A stretch of 12,824 bases of DNA from an uncultured Agitococcus sp. (GTDB lineage: Bacteria; Pseudomonadota; Gammaproteobacteria; Pseudomonadales; Moraxellaceae), in assembly GCF_937920075.1 (NCBI RefSeq), contig NZ_CALETI010000036.1, positions 1 to 12,824 on the forward strand, in the 5' to 3' direction. A model generated the notes under the pieces. The model had not been told where the DNA came from. It searched no databases and saw only the letters and a list, made by a program, of their open reading frames with translations. Numbering within the stretch: the first letter of the stretch is position 1; the number at the start of each line of letters is the position of its first letter. This document shows positions 6,326 through 12,824 of this stretch, in pieces. The position numbers were made by a program, and so were the translations under genes.

Positions 6326-8938
6326 ATGGTGGTTTTAACTGACGAACAACGTGCAATTGTTGAGCATTATCAAGGTGCAGCGATTGTCTATGCCGTTGCA
6401 GGCGCAGGTAAGTCAACAACCATGGCGCATCGTGTACAACATCTGGTTGAACAGTATCATATTAATCCAACACGGATCTTAGTTTGTTCATTTAGTCGTG
6501 AAACGGTTAATGATATTAAACAAAAAATTGAATCATTAGGTGTACAAAATACCAGTTGTTATACCTTTAATGCTTTAGGCCGACGAATTGTTCAACACGC
6601 CATTAAGTTGGGTTATTTCCCTAATTTTGATGAAAGCCAAATTGAGTTTCGCAGCAGTCAATTGTCGATGCGTGCTTTAGTAGAGTTGGGTAAACAACTT
6701 GGCCAAAACTTTAATCAACTTGATGTTAATCAAGAAGATTTACAAACTTTTATTTCTATTTGCAAAGGCAATTTGGCTTATGCAGATTTGTTAGAAGCCA
6801 AGCTACCCATTCATTGTCAGCAGTGGGCAACACAAGCGACAAACTCGAATCCCTATTATCTAAAAGCTTATAAATTATATGAGCAAATTCGCCAACAACA
6901 AAATTTGCTTACCTTTGATGATCAATTGTTATTAGCGTGGGAAGCCTTAGAACGTTTTGATGAAATTCGTAGATGGGCAAAATCGAGCTTTGATTTTATT
7001 TTGGTTGATGAGTTTCAGGATGTTAATAAAGTCCAAGCACAAATCGCCGATATTTTAACCGAAGATCATCGCAACTATATGGCGATTGGTGATGATGACC
7101 AATGTATCTATGAATGGCGTGGGGCGGATGTTCGTTTTATTTTAGATTTTAAAAAGCGTTACCATGCCACAGAATTTATTATTTCTGACAACTTTCGTTG
7201 TCCTGCGGAAGTAACTTTATTGGCAGGCCAAGTGATTGCCAAAAATACCGATCGACATCTGAAAGATTTAGTTTCACAACGTGGCTTTGGTGGCAACGTT
7301 CAATTAAAAGGCTTTCAATACGATAGTGGTGTAGCTCATTATGTGGTTGAAGAATATAAAAAATATTTAGCACAAGGTGGTAATGCTGCAGATTGTATGA
7401 TCTTAGTGCGCTCTTATTCTCAAACAGCGATGATTGAGGCCAAACTGATTCAAGAAGATTTAGCCTATCAAATTATTGGCAATCCGCGTTTTTATGAACG
7501 TCCTGAAGTCAAAGTTTTGTTTACCTATTTGGGCTTTGCCCGTCAAGAAGCCGATTATCGCAAACAACAAAATGGCCAGTTAACCGAACAATATATTCGC
7601 CGTTTTGGTGAAATTTTGCGTCAGCCAAACCGTTATTTATCACAACAATGGATTAACGAATTTTTAACGCGTGGTCAGCAACAAAATGGCTCGTTAGTCG
7701 ATTTTTTGGCGAATAATTTACACTTGGCCAGTAATGAAGCCAGTCAAAAGCGTTTAGAAAAATTAGCATACACCTTAAAAGAATTAAGCAAGCAATTGGA
7801 ACATGATGCAGGCTCGGTGGTCTCTTGGTTGGTGAGCGAATTAGATTATTTTGAGTCCATTAAAAAGAATGCCGCAATTCCCGAATTGGGCGAAGAACGT
7901 TGTCAAAATATTCATGCGTTAATAAATTATGCACAGAAAAAAGGCAGTGTTTTATCGTTCTTGGCACATTTACGTCGTTTGCATTTAGAAAACGAGCAGG
8001 GTGATAACAGCAAACCTCGTTTGCAAATGATGTCTATTCATCGGGCTAAAGGTTTAGAGTGGCCTGTTGTTTTTGTGCCTTGTTGTGCTGAAGAACAATT
8101 ACCTTCTAGCCACAAAGATAACTTAGAGGAAGAACGCCGCCTGTTGTATGTGGCAATGACGCGTAGCAAACAGCAATTGTATTTGTTATATGCCCCTCAA
8201 GATAAGATGAGTTCTTTTTTAAAGACAGTTCAAGCAGAGCAAGTGTTAAAAACCGCCACCGAACTCAAAGAGCTGTTAAATAATTCAGCAAATACGGTGC
8301 AGCCTCAACAAATGATTCATTTGGCCTTAGCGATTAAACAATATCCACTGATGAGATATTTGCGTTGTTGGTGGCCAGCCGCAGCCGATTTTAAACAGCA
8401 TTTGTGGCAACAAGCTGAACTCGCCTTAGCTCAGCAGCAAAATGCCCAACTACAAATTGGCCAATTAAAAACGCAAATATCTGAGCAAAATTCGCTAGAG
8501 CAACAACAAAAAGACTTAAAAAGTATGGAGCGTCGTTTATTGTTATTTAAAGCACGTCATGTCACTGTGTTACTCAATCAAACGGCGGCTGATAATATTC
8601 AACAACAACGCTTTTATTTTGAGCTTAACGACAGTAGTGGAGTGATTGCCGTTTTAAATCAGACTGGCCAAAAAATTGGCATTGTTGATAAACAAGCGTC
8701 TCGTTTTCCTTTAGAAGAAGTTTTAGATTGGTCGTGGTTAATGGCAACGGTCACCATTGGTTTTCGTTTTTCTTATTTAAAACGTACGATGAATGTCACA
8801 TTGCAACTTTCGGATAATGTTTCTACGCTAAAAAAACAAAAAGAATTAGCAGTGCCATTGCATTTGCAATATTTGGCCTCAGAGAGTTTTAAAGAAGATA
8901 TGCAACAACTGATGGGAGTGTTAAATCCCATTATTTAG
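6326..8938 (+). CDS. UvrD/Rep-like superfamily 1 DNA helicase with C-terminal extension
   Basis: An 870-residue 3'-5' DNA helicase of the UvrD/Rep/PcrA class. I start at ATG 6326 (MVVLTDEQ) because earlier in-frame starts fall in the sodB terminator; GTG 6320 is the alternative. Motifs in order: Q motif (LTDEQ, Q8), Walker A AVAGAGKST (K29), Walker B ILVDEFQD (225-232), motif III GDDDQCIYEWRGA (255-267), NFRCP (289-293), motif V SIHRAKGLEWPVV (570-582) and motif VI EERRLLYVAMTRSKQ (602-616). All catalytic residues look intact. Beyond about residue 630 is a ~240-residue extension absent from UvrD and Rep: a Gln-rich helical or coiled-coil part (about 690-745), then a beta-rich part (745-850) including GVIAVLNQTGQKIGIVDKQA, which faintly recalls a HIRAN domain. 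It heads a run with the HNH gene, hflX, hflK and hflC. DNA repair or replication restart is likely; a defence role is possible but unsupported. Confidence 0.9.
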   Translation: MVVLTDEQRAIVEHYQGAAIVYAVAGAGKSTTMAHRVQHLVEQYHINPTRILVCSFSRETVNDIKQKIESLGVQNTSCYTFNALGRRIVQHAIKLGYFPNFDESQIEFRSSQLSMRALVELGKQLGQNFNQLDVNQEDLQTFISICKGNLAYADLLEAKLPIHCQQWATQATNSNPYYLKAYKLYEQIRQQQNLLTFDDQLLLAWEALERFDEIRRWAKSSFDFILVDEFQDVNKVQAQIADILTEDHRNYMAIGDDDQCIYEWRGADVRFILDFKKRYHATEFIISDNFRCPAEVTLLAGQVIAKNTDRHLKDLVSQRGFGGNVQLKGFQYDSGVAHYVVEEYKKYLAQGGNAADCMILVRSYSQTAMIEAKLIQEDLAYQIIGNPRFYERPEVKVLFTYLGFARQEADYRKQQNGQLTEQYIRRFGEILRQPNRYLSQQWINEFLTRGQQQNGSLVDFLANNLHLASNEASQKRLEKLAYTLKELSKQLEHDAGSVVSWLVSELDYFESIKKNAAIPELGEERCQNIHALINYAQKKGSVLSFLAHLRRLHLENEQGDNSKPRLQMMSIHRAKGLEWPVVFVPCCAEEQLPSSHKDNLEEERRLLYVAMTRSKQQLYLLYAPQDKMSSFLKTVQAEQVLKTATELKELLNNSANTVQPQQMIHLALAIKQYPLMRYLRCWWPAAADFKQHLWQQAELALAQQQNAQLQIGQLKTQISEQNSLEQQQKDLKSMERRLLLFKARHVTVLLNQTAADNIQQQRFYFELNDSSGVIAVLNQTGQKIGIVDKQASRFPLEEVLDWSWLMATVTIGFRFSYLKRTMNVTLQLSDNVSTLKKQKELAVPLHLQYLASESFKEDMQQLMGVLNPII

Positions 8939-8946
8939 GAAAAAAT

Positions 8947-9270
8947 ATGTTAGAAGATAATCAACATGACGAAGGACAACAACAAACAGGCTGTTGTGAG
9001 TTGTGCCATCGACAAATGATTGTCACTAAACATCATTTAATTCCACGTACCCGCCACAAAAACAAACGCAATAAACGTTTGTTTGATCGAAATGAGGTTA
9101 AACATCGGGTCGCGTGGCTATGTCGGCCATGTCATAATCATGTCCATAACATGCTAAGTAATAAGCAATTGGAGCTGGAATACAATACGCTAGAGTCATT
9201 AGCAACACATCCAGATATTGCCAAATTTGCCCAATGGATTAGTAATAAACCAACAGGTTTAAAAGTTTAA
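8947..9270 (+). CDS. Small HNH-type nuclease-like protein
   Basis: A 107-residue protein with an HNH zinc-finger fold. CCELC (C17, C20) and CRPC (C59, C62) supply four cysteines for a structural zinc. The core is KHHLIPR (H29, H30) and CHNHVH (H63, N64, H65, H67), which would form the beta-beta-alpha metal site that nicks or cuts DNA. The linker is very basic (RHKNKRNKR, 37-44), suiting nucleic-acid binding. AGGA lies close to the ATG, eight bases after the helicase stop, and hflX follows after 14 bases, so all three are probably cotranscribed. Small HNH proteins of this type occur in ordinary bacterial genomes as well as in mobile elements. Activity and target are unknown; a helicase-linked DNA-processing role is inference. 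Confidence 0.8.
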   Translation: MLEDNQHDEGQQQTGCCELCHRQMIVTKHHLIPRTRHKNKRNKRLFDRNEVKHRVAWLCRPCHNHVHNMLSNKQLELEYNTLESLATHPDIAKFAQWISNKPTGLKV

Positions 9271-9284
9271 GAGAGAAACGATTA

Positions 9285-10598
9285 GTGGAATTTTTTGAAC
9301 GACATCAAGGGGGCGAAAAAGCCATCCTTGTGCATTTAGAGTTAAAACAGTATTCACAAGATGAAGACTTAAGTGAATTTAAATTATTGGCTTTATCGGC
9401 AGGTGCAGAGATTTTGTCGATAGTAACTGGTTCGAGACAAAAGCCTGATGCGAAATTTTATGCAGGTTCAGGTAAAGTCGATGAAATTGCCCAATTGGTA
9501 CAAGCAACAGGCGCGGAATTAGTCTTATTTAATCATTCCTTAAGCCCTGCACAAGAACGTAATTTAGAGCGCGCCTTTCAGTGTCGAGTCTTGGATAGAA
9601 CAGGACTTATTTTAGATATTTTTGCTCAACGCGCGCAGACTTTTGAAGGCAAGCTACAGGTCGAACTTGCCCAATTACAACATCTTAGCTCACGTTTGGT
9701 TCGTGGTTGGACACACTTAGAACGGCAAAAGGGTGGTATTGGCTTACGTGGGCCTGGTGAAACACAATTAGAAACTGACCGCCGTTTGCTCAAAAATCGG
9801 GTGGTGATGTTAACCGAGCGTTTAGATAAAGTCCGCCAAACTCGTCATCAAGGTCGTGCTTCACGGCAAAAAGCAGCTATTCCCACTATTTCCTTAGTCG
9901 GTTATACCAATGCGGGTAAATCCACCTTATTTAATCGTATAACCAAAGCAGAAGTGTATGCCGCTGACCAGTTATTTGCCACCTTAGACCCAACCTTAAG
10001 ACGCATTAATATTGGTAGTTTAGGCACTGTGGTTTTGGTAGATACCGTAGGTTTTGTGCGTCATTTGCCACACCAATTGGTAGAAGCATTTAGAGCAACC
10101 TTAGAAGAAACGGTTGAAGCAGATTTATTATTGCATGTGGTTGATGCGGCCAGTAGCGAACGCGACATTCAAATTACGGCTGTGAATGAGGTTTTAGCCG
10201 AAATTGGCAGTGAAAGTCGTATTTTGATGGTTTATAACAAAATTGACTGTTTAGAAAGTCATCCTCCACGTATAGATTATGATGCAGAAGGCAAGCCATG
10301 TGCAGTGTGGTTATCCGCACGTGATAATTTAGGCATTGAGCTGTTAGAGCAGGCATTAGCTGAATTATTAGTCGAAGATTTGCAAAATTTTACACTACAG
10401 ATGCCCCCTCAGTATGCCAAACTACGCGCCCAATTATTTGCGCTCAATACCGTGCAAGATGAACAGCTTAATGAAGATGGTTCGAGTCAATTAAAGATTC
10501 AGCTGTCATTATCGGAATTGGATATTTTGTTGCGGCGTATGGGTTTAAAACGTAGTGATGTAGGACTTTCTGACCCTGAAATTGTTCCTGAGTGGTAA
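9285..10598 (+). CDS. hflX: Ribosome-associated GTPase HflX
   Basis: A 437-residue GTPase that binds the large ribosomal subunit and can split stalled or heat-damaged ribosomes. It has the HflX N-terminal domain (FERHQGGEKAILVHL, ending in the Gly-rich GGIGLRGPGETQLETD at about 149-165) followed by the G domain: G1 GYTNAGKST (206-214), G2 FATLD (231-235), G3 DTVGF (253-257), G4 NKID (318-321) and G5 LSAR. The length matches the family. The start is GTG at 9285, preceded by a weak purine-rich GAGAGAAA; it is chosen because the family's MxFFER opening begins there and no upstream ATG fits. The HNH gene lies 14 bases upstream, hflK 30 bases downstream. In E. coli hfq sits directly upstream; here the helicase and HNH genes do. 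Confidence 0.96.
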   Translation: MEFFERHQGGEKAILVHLELKQYSQDEDLSEFKLLALSAGAEILSIVTGSRQKPDAKFYAGSGKVDEIAQLVQATGAELVLFNHSLSPAQERNLERAFQCRVLDRTGLILDIFAQRAQTFEGKLQVELAQLQHLSSRLVRGWTHLERQKGGIGLRGPGETQLETDRRLLKNRVVMLTERLDKVRQTRHQGRASRQKAAIPTISLVGYTNAGKSTLFNRITKAEVYAADQLFATLDPTLRRINIGSLGTVVLVDTVGFVRHLPHQLVEAFRATLEETVEADLLLHVVDAASSERDIQITAVNEVLAEIGSESRILMVYNKIDCLESHPPRIDYDAEGKPCAVWLSARDNLGIELLEQALAELLVEDLQNFTLQMPPQYAKLRAQLFALNTVQDEQLNEDGSSQLKIQLSLSELDILLRRMGLKRSDVGLSDPEIVPEW

Positions 10599-10613
10599 AA
10601 AACCACAGTCCTA
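10561..10613 (+). other. Nested hairpin at the hflX-hflK junction
   Basis: TAGGACT (10561-10567) pairs with AGTCCTA (10607-10613) and encloses a small hairpin, GTGGT-AAAAA-ACCAC (10592-10606), which covers the hflX stop codon. There is no T-run, so it is not a terminator. It may affect mRNA processing or hflK translation, whose Shine-Dalgarno GAGGT begins six bases later. It could also be chance. Confidence 0.3.
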
Positions 10614-10628
10614 ATAATGAGGTAAAGC

Positions 10629-11720
10629 ATGGCGTGGAATCAGCCGAATGGTGGTAACAACAATGGTGGCTCTAATGGCCAACGACCGCCAGAAATTGAT
10701 GATTTTTTGAAGAAAATCAACCAAAATTTTGATAAATGGTTTGGCAATGGTGGTCAACAAGGTAATCCAGATACTGCACCTTTTAAAATAGCCTTAATAG
10801 TGGTTGGTGCGTTAACGGTATTAAGCGGCTTTTATCGTGTTGAACAAGCCGAAGAAGCGGTGGTTTTGCGCTTTGGTAAATACAGCAGTACCGAAAGTGC
10901 AGGTTTACATTGGTCAATTCCTTTAGTTGATGAAGTAAAAAAGATTAATATTCAAAAGGTTGAGCAAGTTCCATTAACCGCACGCATGATTACTGAAGAT
11001 ACCAATATTGTTGAGATCAATTTAAGTGTGCAATATCGAATTGCCCAACCTGTTGATTATTTACTAAAAGTGTCTCAGCCCGAATTAAGTTTATTACATG
11101 CCACAGAAAGTGCATTAAGACACGTTGTCGGCGGTTCAAAAATGGGTCAAGTGCTCAATGAAGGTCGTGCTACCTTAGCCAGAGACATCAAACCACGTTT
11201 ACAAGGCTACCTAAACCAATACAAAACAGGTTTGGAAGTAACAGGTGTTAACATCATTGAAGCATTACCACCCAAAGAAGTTAAAGCTGCATTTGATGAC
11301 GTGATTCGTGCCAAAGAAGACAAAGAACGCCTAAAAAACCAAGCCGAAACCTATGCCAATGGTATTGTGCCAGAAGCACGAGGTCAGGCAGCGCGTTTAT
11401 TGGCGGAAGCTAACGCCTATAAACTAGAAGTGGTTGATCGAGCCAAAGGTGATGCCGCACGTTTTGATCAATTAGTGGTTGAATACAAAAAGTCGCCACA
11501 AGTCATTAGACAGCGTTTGTATTTAGAAACCATGGAGAGCGTATTAAGTCGTACTAACAAGGTTATTGTAGAAGGTAATGGTAATAATATGTTTTATCTA
11601 CCTTTAGACAAAATGATGAATAACTCAGTGATGCAAAACTTGCCACAAGCTAACCAAGCAATTCCCGAATTAGATCCGCAAACTAGAAAAGGCCGTCAAG
11701 GTCGTGGTGAGGGACGTTAA
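10629..11720 (+). CDS. hflK: FtsH protease modulator HflK
   Basis: A 363-residue SPFH/band-7 membrane protein that, with HflC, forms a large periplasmic cage around the AAA protease FtsH and limits its action on membrane substrates. The cytoplasmic N-terminus is Gly/Asn-rich (residues 1-50, NGGNNNGGSNG), followed by one transmembrane helix at about 52-69 (FKIALIVVGALTVLSGFY) and the SPFH domain (VEQAEEAVVLRFGKY onward, to about 260). A helical stretch with EARGQAARLLAEANAYKLEVV follows, then a hydrophilic tail ending KGRQGRGEGR. Length and order match the family. A GAGGT site lies upstream. hflC starts two bases after the stop, so the pair is almost certainly coupled, matching their 1:1 complex. 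Confidence 0.95.
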   Translation: MAWNQPNGGNNNGGSNGQRPPEIDDFLKKINQNFDKWFGNGGQQGNPDTAPFKIALIVVGALTVLSGFYRVEQAEEAVVLRFGKYSSTESAGLHWSIPLVDEVKKINIQKVEQVPLTARMITEDTNIVEINLSVQYRIAQPVDYLLKVSQPELSLLHATESALRHVVGGSKMGQVLNEGRATLARDIKPRLQGYLNQYKTGLEVTGVNIIEALPPKEVKAAFDDVIRAKEDKERLKNQAETYANGIVPEARGQAARLLAEANAYKLEVVDRAKGDAARFDQLVVEYKKSPQVIRQRLYLETMESVLSRTNKVIVEGNGNNMFYLPLDKMMNNSVMQNLPQANQAIPELDPQTRKGRQGRGEGR

Positions 11721-11722
11721 TC

Positions 11723-12592
11723 ATGAATCCAAGAACCATGCAAACCTTGTCAATAATCTTAATTGCCTTAAGTGTGTTGAGTAATACTTTATATACCATT
11801 CGTGAAACCCAGCGCGGTATCTTGGTACAATTTGGTGAAATTATTGAATCTAACATTGGTGCAGGGATTGGTATAAAAATGCCATTTATGCACGAAGTGA
11901 AAAAATTTGATATTCGCACCCAAATTAGTGACATTGAGCGCACAGAATACTTAACCCAAGAAAACAAATTTTTGATTGTTGATTCTTATGTGTTGTGGCG
12001 TATTGTTGATGTCAAAAAATATTTTACGGTCACAGGCGGTGATAACAAAAAAGCCGAAATGTTATTGCTGGCGCGCGTCAATGACAGTTTAAAAAATAAA
12101 GTGTCTGAGCGGACGGTGCATGAGATGGTTGCTGGTCAACGCGACAAAATGATTACGCAATTAACCCAAGAAACTTCAGCAATTGCGCGTAAAGAGTTTG
12201 GTATTGAAGTTGTTGATGTGCGGGTTAAACGTGTCGATTTCCCAGAAACAATTTCTGAGTCTATTTATAATCGTATGCGTACTGAGCGTGAGCGTGAAGC
12301 GCGTGAGCATCGTTCACAAGGTAACGAATTAGCCGAAACGATTAAAGCCGAAGCTGAACGTGAGCAAAAAGTTATTTTAGCAGATGCTTACAAACAAGCC
12401 GAAACCATTCGTGGTCAAGGTGATGCTGAAGCTGCTAATATTGCCGCTAATGCCTTTGGTAAAGATGCGGAGTTTTACCGTTTTTATCGTTCAATGCAGG
12501 CCTATCAAAACTCCTTTAACAAACCTAATGATATGATGGTTCTTAAAGGTGATAGCGAGTTTTTGCGTTATATGCGCCAATCTGGTAAATAA
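11723..12592 (+). CDS. hflC: FtsH protease modulator HflC
   Basis: A 289-residue SPFH protein, partner of HflK in the FtsH-surrounding complex. A transmembrane helix spans about residues 7-24 (QTLSIILIALSVLSNTLY), followed by the band-7 domain (ETQRGILVQFGEI, then IKMPFMHEVKKFDIR) and the long helical region rich in Ala, Glu and Arg (TEREREAREHRSQGNELAET, AEREQKVILADA). The C-terminus FYRFYRSMQAYQNSF...DSEFLRYM is the family's standard ending, so the gene is complete. GAGGGACG in the end of hflK supplies the ribosome site. It is the last gene of the run; an AT-rich hairpin and a CRISPR array follow. Confidence 0.96.
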   Translation: MNPRTMQTLSIILIALSVLSNTLYTIRETQRGILVQFGEIIESNIGAGIGIKMPFMHEVKKFDIRTQISDIERTEYLTQENKFLIVDSYVLWRIVDVKKYFTVTGGDNKKAEMLLLARVNDSLKNKVSERTVHEMVAGQRDKMITQLTQETSAIARKEFGIEVVDVRVKRVDFPETISESIYNRMRTEREREAREHRSQGNELAETIKAEAEREQKVILADAYKQAETIRGQGDAEAANIAANAFGKDAEFYRFYRSMQAYQNSFNKPNDMMVLKGDSEFLRYMRQSGK

Positions 12593-12617
12593 CACTTCTT
12601 TTTCATCCTCACAAATC

Positions 12618-12653
12618 TTAGTCAGTTAAATCTTAAAACCTTTAACTGACTAA
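12618..12653. terminator. AT-rich hairpin between hflC and the CRISPR array
   Basis: TTAGTCAGTTAAA (12618-12630) pairs perfectly with TTTAACTGACTAA (12641-12653) around a ten-base loop. It starts 25 bases after the hflC stop, and its right arm shares two bases with the outermost CRISPR repeat. No strong T-run follows on either strand, so it may be a weak bidirectional terminator separating hflC from the leftward CRISPR transcript. Confidence 0.5.
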
Positions 12654-12824
12654 CCTAAGCTGCCTGTGCGGCAGTGAACATAAAGTTTTGTAAATCAACG
12701 CCTTCACCGTTTTTTCTAAGCTGCCTGTGCGGCAGTGAACTGAAATCGTTGCCGTTGTTAGTAAGTTCGATTTTTCTAAGCTGCCTGTGCGGCAGTGAAC
12801 ACCCTCAGCAATGGATTTTTAGCG
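12652..12824 (-). CRISPR. Type I-F CRISPR array, leader-distal end (partial)
   Basis: Three 28-base repeats lie at 12652-12679, 12713-12740 and 12773-12800, sharing CTAAGCTGCCTGTGCGGCAG followed by TGAAC. Spacers are 33 bases (12680-12712) and 32 bases (12741-12772); a third runs off the edge (12801-12824, 24 bases seen). Read on the minus strand, the repeat begins GTTCACTGCCG and ends CTTAGAAA with a CTGCCG...CGGCAG-type hairpin, which is the type I-F form whose crRNA carries a CTTAGAAA-like 5' handle and 3' hairpin. Transcription is therefore leftward, with the leader beyond the right edge. The leftmost repeat has AAC where the others have TTT, the degeneracy expected of the repeat farthest from the leader. 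No cas gene is in the window. Confidence 0.95.

Noticed and set aside
7179..7373. Minus-strand open frame inside the helicase gene
   Set aside because: It is antisense to conserved helicase sequence, with no start signal.
6326..9270. Gabija or another known helicase-nuclease defence system
   Set aside because: There is no OLD-type ATPase/TOPRIM nuclease (GajA); the partner is a small HNH protein and the setting is housekeeping.
10174..10356. Minus-strand open frame inside hflX
   Set aside because: It is antisense to the conserved G domain and has no independent support.
11683..11967. Minus-strand open frame across the hflK-hflC border
   Set aside because: It is antisense to two conserved genes, and its Ser/Ile-rich product looks like a shadow.

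Overview
The window looks like chromosomal DNA from an AT-rich gammaproteobacterium. The evidence is an Fe-type superoxide dismutase, a typical 2-Cys peroxiredoxin, an hflX-hflK-hflC run and a type I-F CRISPR array. The protein styles would fit Moraxellaceae or relatives, but that placement is inference and cannot be proved from sequence alone.

Layout, left to right. Bases 1-96 are the 3' end of an unidentified gene. A convergent, secreted FecR-domain protein (minus strand, 215-1930) shares a divergent, AT-rich intergenic region with an outer-membrane porin (2239-3423). That region holds a decayed palindromic repeat, a good Fur-box candidate overlapping the porin promoter, and a weaker one near the FecR-gene promoter. 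After a terminator come two translationally coupled genes, a small exported FMN-binding protein (3533-4036) and a PepSY-type membrane protein (4033-4740). Together they look like an envelope flavin electron-transfer unit, plausibly linked to iron. A 255-base gap with a REP-like inverted repeat follows.

Next is an oxidative-stress pair: a 2-Cys peroxiredoxin (4996-5598) and sodB (5656-6252), separated by a C-rich/G-rich hairpin and closed by a strong intrinsic terminator (6264-6299).

The terminator is followed by a tight co-directional run: an 870-residue UvrD/Rep-like superfamily 1 helicase with a ~240-residue C-terminal extension, a 107-residue HNH protein, hflX, hflK and hflC. Gaps are 8, 14, 30 and 2 bases. 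In E. coli hfq precedes hflX; here the helicase and HNH genes take that place.

At the right edge (12652-12824) lie three repeats of a type I-F CRISPR array. The repeat orientation and a degenerate leftmost repeat both say the array is transcribed leftward, so its leader and any cas genes should lie beyond the window. An AT-rich 13-bp-stem hairpin separates hflC from the end of the array and touches its last repeat.
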